From Haematobia irritans (taxonomy: Eukaryota; Arthropoda; Insecta; Diptera; Muscidae), in NCBI RefSeq assembly GCF_050003625.1, contig NC_134398.1, forward strand, positions 107,540,026 through 107,604,025: a stretch of 64,000 nucleotides of DNA. Reading direction: 5' to 3'. The notes beneath the pieces are model-generated. The model was not told where the DNA came from. It ran no database searches and worked only from the letters and a program-made list of their open reading frames with translations. Made by a program: the position numbers and the translations under genes. Below are positions 21,536-32,222 of this stretch, in pieces (within the stretch, counting starts at the first letter, position 1; every line of letters starts with the position of its first letter).

Positions 21536-22696
21536 ATGCCGGTAACGCGTAGTAGTGAGGATGTGTCCCGCCCCGATTCGGAGTCAATTGCTCCACAGAG
21601 TGCAGAAGAGTCACGTTTAAGGACGAGATCAGAATCTAGGAGAGTTCCGGATAGCAGGGAGGTGGCAAGAGAACAATTAGCAGACGAACATATTCGTCGA
21701 GTTGTAGCATCGTTATTAAATGAATTTCGAAATGAAATTCAATCTGTAATTGCAAATGAACTAGGTAGGGTTGTGAGACATCTGAGTTTGAATTCGGGTG
21801 CACGAAATGTTGACGCACCTCCGGCAGAACCCGTGGTTCAAAGAAATGGTGTGGATTTCGGTTCGGAGAAAACTATTAATATTATACGGAATTGGCGGTT
21901 AACATTTTCAGGGGGGAGCCAGGACATTCCGGTGGAAGAATTTGTTTATAGGGTTGTTCATATGACCAATACGACACTGGGAGGGAATTTTGATGTGCTG
22001 GCAAGCCACGCCCATATGCTTTTCCACGGAAAAGCCTTGGAATGGTTTTGGCGTTTTCATCGAAATCATAATACCGTAGAATGGTCACTGCTGTCGAGCT
22101 CGTTAGTAAGGCAGTATAAGGATTGTTATAACGATTTTGACCTTAAGGACGATATCCGACGTAGGAAACAGAGGGCGAATGAAGACTTCGACGACTTTTA
22201 CGAGGCTGTCATGGCCTTAACGGACAGGTTACGGGTTCCCCTGTCTGATGAAGAACTTTGCGAAACCATGATGAGAAATTTACGGACAGAGATTCGGCAT
22301 GAACTACTGCACATGCAAATTTCTCACGTTTCGGAATTAAGAAAGGCAGTCAAGCGACATGAGAAATTTATACGGGATATGAATCGGGGTAAAAGATTTA
22401 ATACGGTTAAAGAAAAACCACAGATAGCGGAAGTGCAAGATAATGTGTCCGAGGACGACACCAGTAGTGTAGATGGTGATGTATGTGGCATCAAGGAAGC
22501 CATTGTTTGCTGGAATTGTGATGGGCTAGGTCACGGTTACAAGGAATGCATTAAGCCAAGGATTATATTTTGCTACGGCTGTGGTATGAAGGATGAATAT
22601 AAACCTACATGTTCCAGATGTACCATGCAGGGAAACTCGACAAGGGATGTCCCTCAAAAGAAGAGAGGACATCCAAGTTTTTCGATACGCCACTAA
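21536..22696 (+). CDS. gag polyprotein
   Basis: 386 codons from the ATG at 21536 (MPVTRSSEDV); the frame is open 27 codons further up but that lies in the T-rich leader. An N-terminal acidic/Arg-rich region, then a gypsy-type capsid-like core (about residues 115-290, with MLFHGKALEWFWRFHR and LSDEELCETMMRNL), and two cysteine clusters near the end: CWNCDGLGHGYKEC and CYGCGMKDEYKPTCSRC. It packages the element RNA into particles. It ends in the first 88 bases of pol, which lies in the -1 frame. Confidence 0.88.
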   Translation: MPVTRSSEDVSRPDSESIAPQSAEESRLRTRSESRRVPDSREVAREQLADEHIRRVVASLLNEFRNEIQSVIANELGRVVRHLSLNSGARNVDAPPAEPVVQRNGVDFGSEKTINIIRNWRLTFSGGSQDIPVEEFVYRVVHMTNTTLGGNFDVLASHAHMLFHGKALEWFWRFHRNHNTVEWSLLSSSLVRQYKDCYNDFDLKDDIRRRKQRANEDFDDFYEAVMALTDRLRVPLSDEELCETMMRNLRTEIRHELLHMQISHVSELRKAVKRHEKFIRDMNRGKRFNTVKEKPQIAEVQDNVSEDDTSSVDGDVCGIKEAIVCWNCDGLGHGYKECIKPRIIFCYGCGMKDEYKPTCSRCTMQGNSTRDVPQKKRGHPSFSIRH

Positions 22697-25600
22697 CCAG
22701 TCATGTTCATTTAACTAAAGAACCGGACTCGACAAAGAAATATCATAGACTTTCCAATGAATCAGAATGGCATGGACAATCAAGTTGCACTTATGTTCAA
22801 CCAAAAGTAGAATCACGTAGCGTAATTAGAATAAGAAACTTTTGGAATCGTTTAAAAAAGTTCAGGAAATATACTATTTCTTCCATTACTAATAATATTT
22901 CCGATAATAGGCCGTATGTACCCCTTAATTTTAATAACAAGTTGTATTTTGCTTTGTTGGACAGCGGAGCCAACAAAAGTGTAATTGGGGGATCACTAGC
23001 CAATGGCGTTCAGGAATTACCAGGGTTTTCGAAGTGTCGTGGCAGGGTTAAGACTGCTGACGGAAAAGAACAGCCTGTATCTGGTGTACTAATGGCCGAA
23101 TTTAAATTTCAGAACCGGATGTGCAAATTTGAGTTTCTTGTGATTCCAACCATTAAGCAGGACATTATTTGTGGTATGGATTTCTGGAAAGAGTTTGGGA
23201 TTTTCATTTCGACTGCTCCAGAAATCAGTGAGACAGTAGAGGACGGACGAAACATAGACCACATTGTTCTTTCTGTAGAGGACCAAAGGAAACTTGACGC
23301 AATAATAGAGTTGTTTCCTAATTCGGAAAGGGATGGTTTGGGATGTACATCGTTAGTGGAACATGTTATTGATACGGGTGATAGTAGACCCATAAAGCAA
23401 CGGTACTATCCCATTTCACCAGCTAGGGAAAAACTTTTGTTTGGAGAAATAGATCGTATGCTATCGTTAGGGGTGATTGAGGAGTGTCCAAATTCATCAT
23501 GGTCGTCACCTGGAGTTTTGATAGTGAAACCGGAAAAAGTACGATTTTGTGTAGATAGTCGTAAATTAAACGCAGTGACCGTGAAGGACTCATATCCCAT
23601 TCCGAATATCGAGGGTATCTTGTCGCGACTTCCGGCTGTGCATTACATTTCTAAAGTGGACTTAAAGGATGCATTCTGGCAAATTAAGTTGTCAGAGGAT
23701 TCCAAGTCGAAAACAGCTTTCACTGTTCCGAATCGACCTCTCTATCAATTTGTCAGAATGCCCTTCGGATTATGCAATGCACCGCAAACCATGTGCCGTC
23801 TAATGGATATGGTAATCCCATATAATATGAAGACTCATGTCTTCGTATACTTGGACGACCTTTTAGTCGTTTCTACCACTTTCGCTGAGCACCTGGAACA
23901 TCTACAAGATATCGCCTTGCGACTTCGCCAGGCTGGTCTAACCATTAATGTAAAGAAGAGCTCTTTTGTCATACGACAAGTGCGGTATTTAGGATATGTT
24001 GTAGGAGAAGGGTCGATAAAAGTGGACCCAGAAAAAGTCAGAGCAATCGGCGATTTTCCAGTACCAACCTCAGTAAGGCAGTTAAGACAATTCCTCGGTA
24101 TGATCGGTTGGTATAGAAGGTTTATTGAGGATTTTTCGACGTGCACTTTTCCACTAACTGAACTCTTATCCAAGAAGAAAGCCTTTAAATGGTCCAAGGA
24201 CGCTCAACAGTCATTTGATGTACTGAAACAAAAACTTTGTAGCGCTCCAATTCTCATGACTCCTAATTTTTCTAAACCTTTTATATTACAATGTGATGCC
24301 AGTTCGGTAGGTGTGGGAGCAGTGTTGGCTCAAGTTGATGACAATGGGACGGATCGACCTATAGCGTATATGTCTCAAAAACTAAATAAATCACAACGAA
24401 ACTATACCGTGACCGAGTTAGAATGCCTGGCAGTGGTTCTTGCAGTAAAGAAATTTCGAGCATATATAGAGGGACAAGAATTCAAAGTTGTGACCGATCA
24501 TGCTAGCTTAAAATGGTTAATGAAGCAGAATGATTTATCCGGACGACTTGCTAGATGGGCTCTGAAATTACAAGCTTTCGACTTTACCATAGAACATAGG
24601 CGTGGCAAAGATAACGTAGTTCCAGACACTTTGTCGAGGGCATTTGATGAAAGTAACATTATATCTGAGTTAGAAGTAGTCGTTCAACCGAGTATTAATA
24701 TCGAATCAGAGGCATTCGACAGTGTTGAGTATTCAACGTGGAGATTAGAATTTCAAAAATCAGAATTTCCCGATTATTGTGTGGTTGGAAAATACATATA
24801 TAGACGTACTAGTGTCGAACCCGAATATGAAAGCAATACTAGTAGTTGGAAATTACTAGTTCCTACGGAATTACGGGAAAATGTAATATTTTCAGCTCAC
24901 AATCAGGCTAACGCGGCCCATGCCGGAATAGCCAAAACTCTTGAAAGGATTCGAAGAAAATTCTACTGGCCCAGACTCGTATCTGATGTTAAGGACTATA
25001 TTCAAAAATGTGACATATGTAAAACAACAAAATTTCCTACAAATACTTTGAGGCCTCCGATGGGACAGATATCTATTAGCTAAAGACCCTTTCAGCGCTT
25101 ATATGTTGACCTGATCGGGCCGTTTCCTAGAACAAGTAAGGGTCATATAGGGATATTAATAGTTTTAGACCACTTCTCTAAGTTCACATTTCTAAGGCCC
25201 TTAAGGAAATTTGTGACATCACCGATGGTATCATTTCTTAGAGATGAAATTTTTAATTGCTATGGGGTTCCGGAAGTTGTCATATCTGATAATGGGACTC
25301 AGTTTAAAAGCAAAGAATTTGAATCTCTACTAAAAAAATTTGGAATTAAACACCAGTTTACGGCACTGCATAGCCCCCAAGCAAATGCCAGTGAAAGGGT
25401 AAACCGGTCAATCAATGCGGCTCTTCGTTCCTTTGTGAAGGATGATCAGAAGAAATGGGATAACTATTTGAGCTGTATCAATAGTGCCTTGAGAAATAGC
25501 CTACATCAAACATTAGATAAAACTCCATATGAGGTAATATTCGGACAAGTAATGATCACTCATGGTGATGATTATTCAATTTTGCGGAATTTGAAGATGT

Positions 25601-25923
25601 TGGAAGATACTGATATTCAGATCCAGAGGCATGATAAGTTTGCACTTCTGAGAGACTCGGTACGAGAAAAGATGAGGGTTGCTTACACAAAGAATGAAAA
25701 TAATTATAATTTGAGAAGTAGAGACCGGGAATTGACTGTCGGACAGCTAGTGATAAGAAGGAATTTCCCGCAAAGTTCAATGATAAATAGATTTAGTGCA
25801 AAATTAGCACCCACAGGGATAAAAGCAGAAGTGCTCAGGAAAGTAGGTAAAGTATATTATGAACTTAAGGATGTTAAGACTGGTCGTAGTGGTATTTATC
25901 ATCTAAAGGACATTTGGGAGTAA
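22609..25923 (+). pseudogene. pol polyprotein, one nonsense codon
   Basis: Same frame from 22609 to the stop at 25923, interrupted only by TAA at 25081-25083. Order by residue: protease LLDSGANKSVIGG (~118), reverse transcriptase with VDSRKLNAVT (~310) and YLDDLLVV (~413), RNase H ILQCDASSVGVG (~559), integrase zinc finger HAGI...CDICK (~765-805), the stop, then integrase core VDLIGPF, ISDNGTQF and ASERVNRSI (34 residues between the last Asp and Glu). The stop separates the zinc finger from the catalytic core. Pol is in the -1 frame relative to gag with at most ~90 bases of overlap, so a -1 frameshift is likely. I see no textbook slippery heptamer; an A-run lies at 22655. Confidence 0.9.
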
Positions 25924-25968
25924 GCAATTTTTTTTTTTTTTTTTTTTTTTTTTTAAGCGTGGTGTGTT

Positions 25969-26667
25969 TGTGAGATTGGTTGGCGGGTGTCGCTGTAATA
26001 ACCACTGGGAAAAAATTTTCTGTTTGCGTTTACTTTATAAATTAAAATGTTTTGTTTATCAAGTAGGCTAAAATTAATTTCATTGATAATTGACGTTTGA
26101 GAAAATTTTCATTAAATTCAAATTCTCAGAAAGAAAAGATTAAACTTTTGGTTAGAGAAAAGAAAGGAAAACGTAAACCGACGTCTGAATTTTTATACAA
26201 CCGCAAAGCTATTGCTGCGAAATAATTTTGTACGAATCATCGTTGTTTTTTTTATCATTATTTTATCAACCAAAATCATTAATTGTAAAAGGTAGGTGAA
26301 ACACTATTTAACGGCCTCGACCAGATTTTTATTTGTAGTTCTGTGATTTTCAGCACGCGGATACCATTTGGATCCGCGACCCCCAGAAGTATATTTTGCT
26401 CCAAATTGCATGATATTAACCAAAAGGAAAGAACTTGTTTACTTGGTTTTGAACGCTGTTATGGTCGGTTTAAAAACCGCATTATCTGTTGATAAGGAGC
26501 TAAGTATCATATAACCTACAAGGATATCTTTCGAAGCTCCAACAACGTATACCAACTGGAATCTGAAGGCATTTCATTCTTTGATCAATTTTTTTTATTA
26601 ATTTGTCCTTTGAGACGTAATTTTGGAAACCATGGAAAAACCATATTAATTTATATGGAGAGCTCAT

Positions 26668-26704
<37 letters not shown>

Positions 26705-27535
26705 ATAACTCCACACCTAGATACGTCATTACCACCAATGCAATAACTTCAATCAAACGAGCGATACAATTTGAACATTAAATTTTATTAATATATATAG
26801 CGATATCGAACAAACAACCTTTATCCTCAGGCCTGATGACATCGGTGGAGTTTTATTGGTAAGTCGCCTTTGTAATTATAAAAGAATTCATATTGTATTT
26901 GCTCGTCAATCCAGACAAACGATTTATTACATTACTCATTTTGTTTTATTTACATTTGAGCCAAGATGCTCTAACAAAATCCAATATTTTTAAGTTTTCA
27001 CTCATACATTAATATATGTTTTATTATTTTCAATTCTAATCACATCATTATTGGAATTTCATAATCCTTATATATATCTCCACTATATTATCTACACGAC
27101 CAACTAGTCTAGTTAATAGTATTACTAATTGTCTTTTGAGGTTTTATTATTAAACTATTAATAATTATGAATAATAACTAGGTGTACTTTGCTTTGCACG
27201 AAAGATGAAGTGTTATATGTAAAGGATTTCTAAAATGGGGCCAAAGAAGTTAGGAACTTCCTTGGGATGGTTGGGTGGTGGAACCGTTAGTGGCTGACTG
27301 TTATCTTAAGCCACGCCTTTTCTATTGTCACTCCTCTTCCTATTTTCATCCACTTTAATTTTTCTAGGGATCTCTTTCCCATTAAGAGCTACCTTAAGTA
27401 TTTTTTTTTTCTTTATGTAGACGAACCCGATTACTATTATCCGAGGAAAACAACCCCCCCCAAGACTCAGCACGGCCGGTACAAGAAGGTAGCCAATGCC
27501 TCCGGAAATAGGACCAGATATGGTGGGTCGTCACA
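25969..27535 (+). repeat. 3' LTR of the gypsy element
   Basis: 1567 bp, matching the 5' LTR end to end with a few substitutions and a longer TA run. Preceded by a ~28-base T run at 25927-25954 and agcgtggtgtgtt; a classical purine tract is not obvious. Confidence 0.93.
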
Positions 27536-28145
27536 GTACTTTATTGGGGTACGAATTATATTGAAATGTGGACTGGTAAGTTGTATTTGAAAATGTGGCT
27601 TGTGTTGCCCTAAGTATATAAGGAGGTTCAGGAACGCTTTGGATTGCGCTGTGATCCAAGAGCTCTGTTGAATTTATGTATGTAACTTTTACTATGGGTC
27701 GATTTTCTGTGTTTGAAGGGTTGTTTGGACGTGTTTTTGATAAAAGAAATTTGTTTTGAAGTGCGCAGGAAGTTTTGGATTTGAAATTATCGGAAGTCTG
27801 GGACGTTTTTAATTGTATTATTGATTTTATATTTTCCGAAAATATTTTGTATTGGTCGAAAGTCTTCCAATATTTTACCCTGAGTTGCTTTGGGTTTACT
27901 GGATTTTTATTCTGGTGAATTAGATCTTGACATTAGTCTTCTGAATAAGTCTTCTGAATGATTTAGAATAAATTCTAAGGTCGCGATATGATAATTGATT
28001 TGACTGCTGTCGTCGGTTTCCACAAGATGGATAAAATCATCACACAAATTATGAAATTTTTGTACGACGTCCATTTTTGTTTGTATTGTTCAACATAATT
28101 CGAAATTGGAATTTTATGAGGTCGAAAAAATGTCCCCGCAAGCAG

Positions 28146-28508
28146 TCAAAAAATGTCAAATCTGGCAACTCTCATTGAAGATACACCAGAAATAGGGAGA
28201 TCCAAGTTTGAGATGTAGCAAGGAGAGAATGTCACAGAAATGTCTCTTGATGTTTGAGTACTATTGTTTGTGTACTTACTGCTTTCTTTGTTTCTTCTAC
28301 TTGCGTGATATAGATTTCGTTGTTGCTTTGATATCGATGATGACGTCACTGGTATTCGTTCGTTGATGCACGATGATTTTGTATGTCCCAATATTTTTAC
28401 ACCAAAGTTTTGCACAGAATATATTTTTGCCGATGTTGGCCTTGAAGATGATTTACCGTTAGGAGTACCGTTTCGTTTGGAAAAATTTTCACTTTTTGAA
28501 GACCACAA
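28146..28508 (-). other. open frame of unknown status
   Basis: 120 codons beginning at a TTG, Ser/Asn/Lys-rich, with no domain I recognise. Inside it, on the minus strand, GTAAGTA looks like a splice donor at about 28268-28274. It lies 70 bases upstream of the ATG of the frame at 28074, so it may be leader or LTR of the same element. It could also be chance. Confidence 0.2.
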
Positions 28509-29574
28509 TTCGTTTTGTGAAAGTTACGTGATACATTAATGTGATTTTAAATAATTTTGATTAAATCGATTTCAGTTATTTAATTTTATGAAATGTCGAA
28601 CAATTTTATTTTTTTAAAAATGTCACTCAAATCACACAGAAAATTAAATCGGAAAATTTTAACTAATTTTTGGAAGTCAATTTTTGGCCAAAAATTTGAG
28701 ATACTATGTTTTGAGTCTTTACGCACAAAAAAGTTTTTAATCATTTCCAAAATTTTATTAAAAGTCACAATAACACAAGATTTATATGGTTAATATTGTT
28801 TTCGTTTTTGGAAATCTTAAAATAATCACAATGTGAATTAGGTCACTTTTCGTTTTAAGAAAAAATGTCCAAAAATTTGCACAAATTAATTGATAATAAA
28901 TAGAAGTTTTATTTTGAAAGTTGAAAATTACGAAATTTTAAATTGTATCTTGTGTGTCATAAAAAAATTCACTTATGTTGATTTGCATTTTGAGATGAAT
29001 GAAAGATTAAATTTTAAAATGTCCACTTTTCGTCAAAAGTCACATGATTTTTTTAATAACTTGTGCACAAACGATTTTTAATAAATTTAATCACTTTTTT
29101 AATCCATAGGTTACTGTTCACATTTATTGATTTTTGATCTCAAAATTATCTTTGAACGTTTTTAATAAAATTATGTTTTCATTAAAAACACACTTATTCG
29201 GTTCGAAGCTGAACAAATGTTTAGTGGGGGCATAAATTCCCACTAAAGTTATATGGGGTTTTGATGGGGTTGTAATTCAGGTCGGTATAGACCTTACGAT
29301 TTCTCACTATAAATTTGAGGTCGACTATGACCTCTAAAAAATGTCACTGATGTCTGTCCGATTTTACCGCACTTTGCCTTTCAAATTTATAAGTCCTTTA
29401 TATATGTTAGTTTTCGATTTAGTATATTTTATTTTATTCTTTATTAATTTCTATATAATTTCACTTCAGTTTAGTTTACTTTTGTATATTAGTTCACAAT
29501 GTAAAATTGGCAAATGTAAGTTAATTTTTTTTTTGGTTATTTTTAGATCTGTTCTAAAATGGGCTTTCAAGGTC
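28509..29574. other. AT-rich stretch, nothing recognised
   Basis: Several short frames of low complexity. No domain, RNA gene or clear repeat ends. Confidence 0.4.
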
Positions 29575-29611
29575 TCTCAATATGCAAATAAAAAGATTTT
29601 ATCTCATATTT

Positions 29612-29652
29612 ACATCCGACGTTTCGTTGGTGATTTCCAACTTCTTCTGGAA
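29612..29652 (-). ncRNA. hammerhead-ribozyme-like core in the PLE 3' end, probably inactive
   Basis: Minus strand: CAGAAGA, then a helix GTTGG/CCAAC around aaatca, then GAAAC. A hammerhead core reads CUGANGA-helix-GAAA, and hammerheads are known in the terminal regions of Penelope-like elements. Here the second core base is A instead of U, which should abolish cleavage. The rest of the fold was not modelled. Confidence 0.45.
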
Positions 29653-29930
29653 TGAATTTTTTATTGAAATCTGGCAACCATATTGTAAAAAGAAAAAAAC
29701 ATACAATTACTTCTATGTAGCGTATCACAAGCTAAACTCTAAACTTACATTTAGTCTTTTGTCATATTTTTTAAAATTAATTTTAAATTGTAAAAAGTAA
29801 CGGCACAGGAACACCACGACATTAAACAAATATTTAAAATAATTTCAAAAATAATTACAAAACTAAATTAAAATATCACAGATGTCTTATGACTACGATC
29901 ATAGAAGATAGGACGTAAACTAAATAATAA

Positions 29931-30470
29931 CTAATGTATAGGCAGCATTAGTTTTATCTTTGTCTTCTTTTCTGTTTATTGCACATTGAACTCTTTTTTG
30001 TATTCTTAGACTCTCTAGATTATAACGTTTATTCTCCTTTCTCTCTTTGTCTAAGATTTTGACACTCTCAAAGTCTGCTTTATGTGCCAACTCAATGCAG
30101 TGTTGTGCTAAAGCTGTTGTATGCCTTTTCTTATATCTGCTTCATGTTCTGTTACTCTTGTCGCTAAGCTACGTTTAGTTGTCCCCACATAGTATTTGTT
30201 GAATGGTTGTTCATCATTGCCTATGCACTTGATTTCATATACAACATTGCTTTGTTGCGTTTTCTCTATTTTTGTTTTGGTTTGGGTGAATATCGTACTT
30301 AATGTTTTGTTGGGTTTGTGAGCGAATGTTGTTTGTTGGTCTTCTACTATTTCTTTTAGCATTGTTGTTTCCGTTAGCTTTGGGATATATGAAATGCTAT
30401 AATATTTCATGGTGTTGCCAAGTGTTTTGTTATCATACGTATTATTTCGGGATTTTTGTGTTTGTGTTGT
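29931..30470 (-). pseudogene. Penelope-like GIY-YIG endonuclease domain
   Basis: Continuation of the RT reading frame after LINE-A. SYIPKLTETTMLKEIV, then NVVYEIKCIGND...KYYVGTTKRSLATRVTEHEADIRKG, where VYEIKC and YYVGTTKR are the GIY-YIG landmarks with the following Arg. A frame change near 30115 leads to TALAQHCIELAHKADFES and KILDKERKENKRYNLESL, the usual C-terminus, with a stop near 29931. Confidence 0.88.
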
Positions 30471-31245
30471 AGACTTCTTAATTAAGATTTTATTTATTTA
30501 TTTATTTATCTAGGCTAAATGATACCAGCCGTTTTGATATAAACAGTGAAGTACAATTATAACATAAAACAAAGATGAATAAAATAACAAAAAACAATTC
30601 TAATAATAAAAAAAGACTTTAAAATTATAGACAAATAATAATATACACATTTATATAATTTAATAATAAAAGAAAATTGATGTATGAAACAATACAATAA
30701 TAAAATGACTTATTAAATAAAACAAAAGTATGAAAAATGGACAATGATAAATATAATATATAATAGTAAACGATTTAATTGTGAGGAAAGAGATTATAAT
30801 AATCAGGAACAAGATAACAACAGGAGAAAAAGAGCAGGAATTAACAGCAGCAAGACAAACAGGAACAGGGAATTGATAACAACAGGAAAAATTGTTGGAT
30901 GAACAGGAACATAGACTATGGAGCAAGATAACAGACAGGGGAAAATGATCAAGAAACAACAGTAACAGAGACGAGCAGGAACAGTAACTTTACAGGAACA
31001 AGTGGTCGGGAATGGTTGATAACTAGATGAGCCAAGATATAGCGATTGTTAAGAATATATAACCAGTCAAATTAGGCGAACCCTAGTCTAGTATTTGCAA
31101 TAGAGCGTTTAATTAATACAATTGAATCAGAGATAGAAAATAAATAACATAATTCGTTGTACTCTTTTGACATCCTATAAAAGGGATTATGTAACTCATA
31201 GTTATGTTTAAAGACAGGAAGCAATAACGGGGTAAAGTTCCTTAA

Positions 31246-32065
31246 TTAACGCAATGGAACATTAAACTGTAAAGTATGTATTAAAAATGGTGAGCCTATT
31301 TCCCCTTTGAGCAATTTCACGAAGAATAAAATATCTAACATAAGTCTCCTACGTCGCAATGTAGGCAGATCAATGAGTCTAAGTCTGTCAACATAGGGAG
31401 GTAAATCCTGAGAACTACTCCAACCTAAATATCGCAGGGCAAATAACAGAAATTGTTTCTGTACGGACTCGAGTCTATTAATATGGCACTCATAGTACGG
31501 GGACCACACAATCGACGCATATTTCAGTATGAGTCTCACAAGGGAAACGAATAAGCTTTTACATAAATATGGATCATTGAACTCCTTAGACCACCTCTTG
31601 ATGAATCCCAACAGTGCAGACGCCTTCCCAACACAAGAGTCTATATGCAGATTGAATGTCAGCTTACTATCCATCATAACTCCTAAGTCCTTAAATGAAG
31701 TAACGTTCCCCAAAATATAGTCTCCTACACGGTAACTGGTCGGAATTAAAGTCGTCCTTAAAAATGACATTTTCCTACATTTCTTCAGATTGAGTCTCAT
31801 AGAATTAAAGGTACACCATCTAACAAGCCTCTCAGAATCTTCCTGCAATTTAAACGAGTCATCAAGTCTGTCAAAAGATAATAATAGTTTGACGTCATCT
31901 GCAAACATCAATATATCGGAATAATGGACAACAGAAGGGAGATCGTTTAGATAAAGAACAAATTGTAAGGGACCAAGGTGGCTTCCCTGAGGCACACCAG
32001 ACGTCGCCGAAATCCTCCTAGAATAATAACCTGCAAATTGGCAGTAAGGCTTTTGACACAATAGT
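31246..32065 (-). pseudogene. LINE-A reverse transcriptase, C-terminal part
   Basis: Resumes with ISATSGVPQGSHLGPLQFVL, then the catalytic MFADDVKLLLSF (FADD), MRLNLKKCRKMSF, VTSFKDLGVMMDSKLTFNLH and VRLILKYASIVWSPY, ending LQFNVPLR at 31246. After the insertion point a stop-free frame to the C-terminus remains, so apart from 5' truncation and the LINE-B insertion it is well preserved. Confidence 0.85.
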
Positions 32066-32078
32066 GTCAAAAGCCTTA

Positions 32079-32222
32079 GGTTAGGTTAGGTTAGGTTAAA
32101 GTGGCAGCCCGATTAAATTTCAGGCTCACTTAGACTATTCAGTCCATTGTGATACCACATTTAACTAAAGGTACCTATTACATATGGGCACTTCAGTCTT
32201 AACCACTGAACCTTCTCTATTA
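32079..32222 (-). other. LINE-B 3' UTR and taacc tail
   Basis: Contains, on the minus strand, caatggactgaatagtctaa, gtgagcctga, aatcgggctgcca and ctttaacctaacctaacct. Same 3' end as at 2737-2805, and shared with the SINE at 17606-17940. Such 3' ends are what LINE reverse transcriptases recognise. Confidence 0.85.

Larger units (their letters stand above)
19304..27535 (+). mobile_element. Ty3/gypsy LTR retrotransposon, near complete
   Basis: 8232 bp: 5' LTR 19304-20863, primer site 20872, gag 21536-22696, pol 22609-25923 (one stop), 3' LTR 25969-27535. Flanked by GTAC on both sides (19300-19303 and 27536-27539), the 4-bp duplication usual for gypsy elements. No env frame. Long LTRs plus a tRNA-Lys-type primer site fit the Osvaldo/Ulysses-like lineages, an inference not tested by alignment. 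The LTRs differ at only about ten bases by eye plus TA- and T-run lengths, so the insertion is young. Confidence 0.93.
19064..28074 (-). pseudogene. unrecognised reading frame split by the gypsy element
   Basis: On the minus strand an ATG at 28074 opens 55 codons (MDVVQKFHNLCDDF...) to a TAA at 27907-27909. After a one-base frame change the sequence stays open for about 125 codons to the 3' edge of the gypsy element (27536). Taking out the gypsy element and one copy of its GTAC duplication, the same frame continues from 19299 for about 78 more codons to a TGA at 19064. I recognise no domain; it is Asn/Ser/Thr/Gln-rich. The last part, KEYVFRKRLHQF, resembles a translated stretch at about 16150-16225 (plus), so it may be gag or ORF1 of a repeated element rather than a host gene. 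Confidence 0.45.

Noticed and set aside
28146..28508. Host gene exon with a GTAAGTA donor
   Set aside because: No ATG start, no recognisable domain, and the only support is one short splice-like motif next to another unrecognised repeat-like frame. Kept as an unknown feature only.
32079..32095. taacc/ggtta repeats as telomere or subtelomere signal
   Set aside because: They are the short tails of LINE-B, LINE-C and the SINE, each next to a LINE or SINE 3' end and bounded by target duplications.
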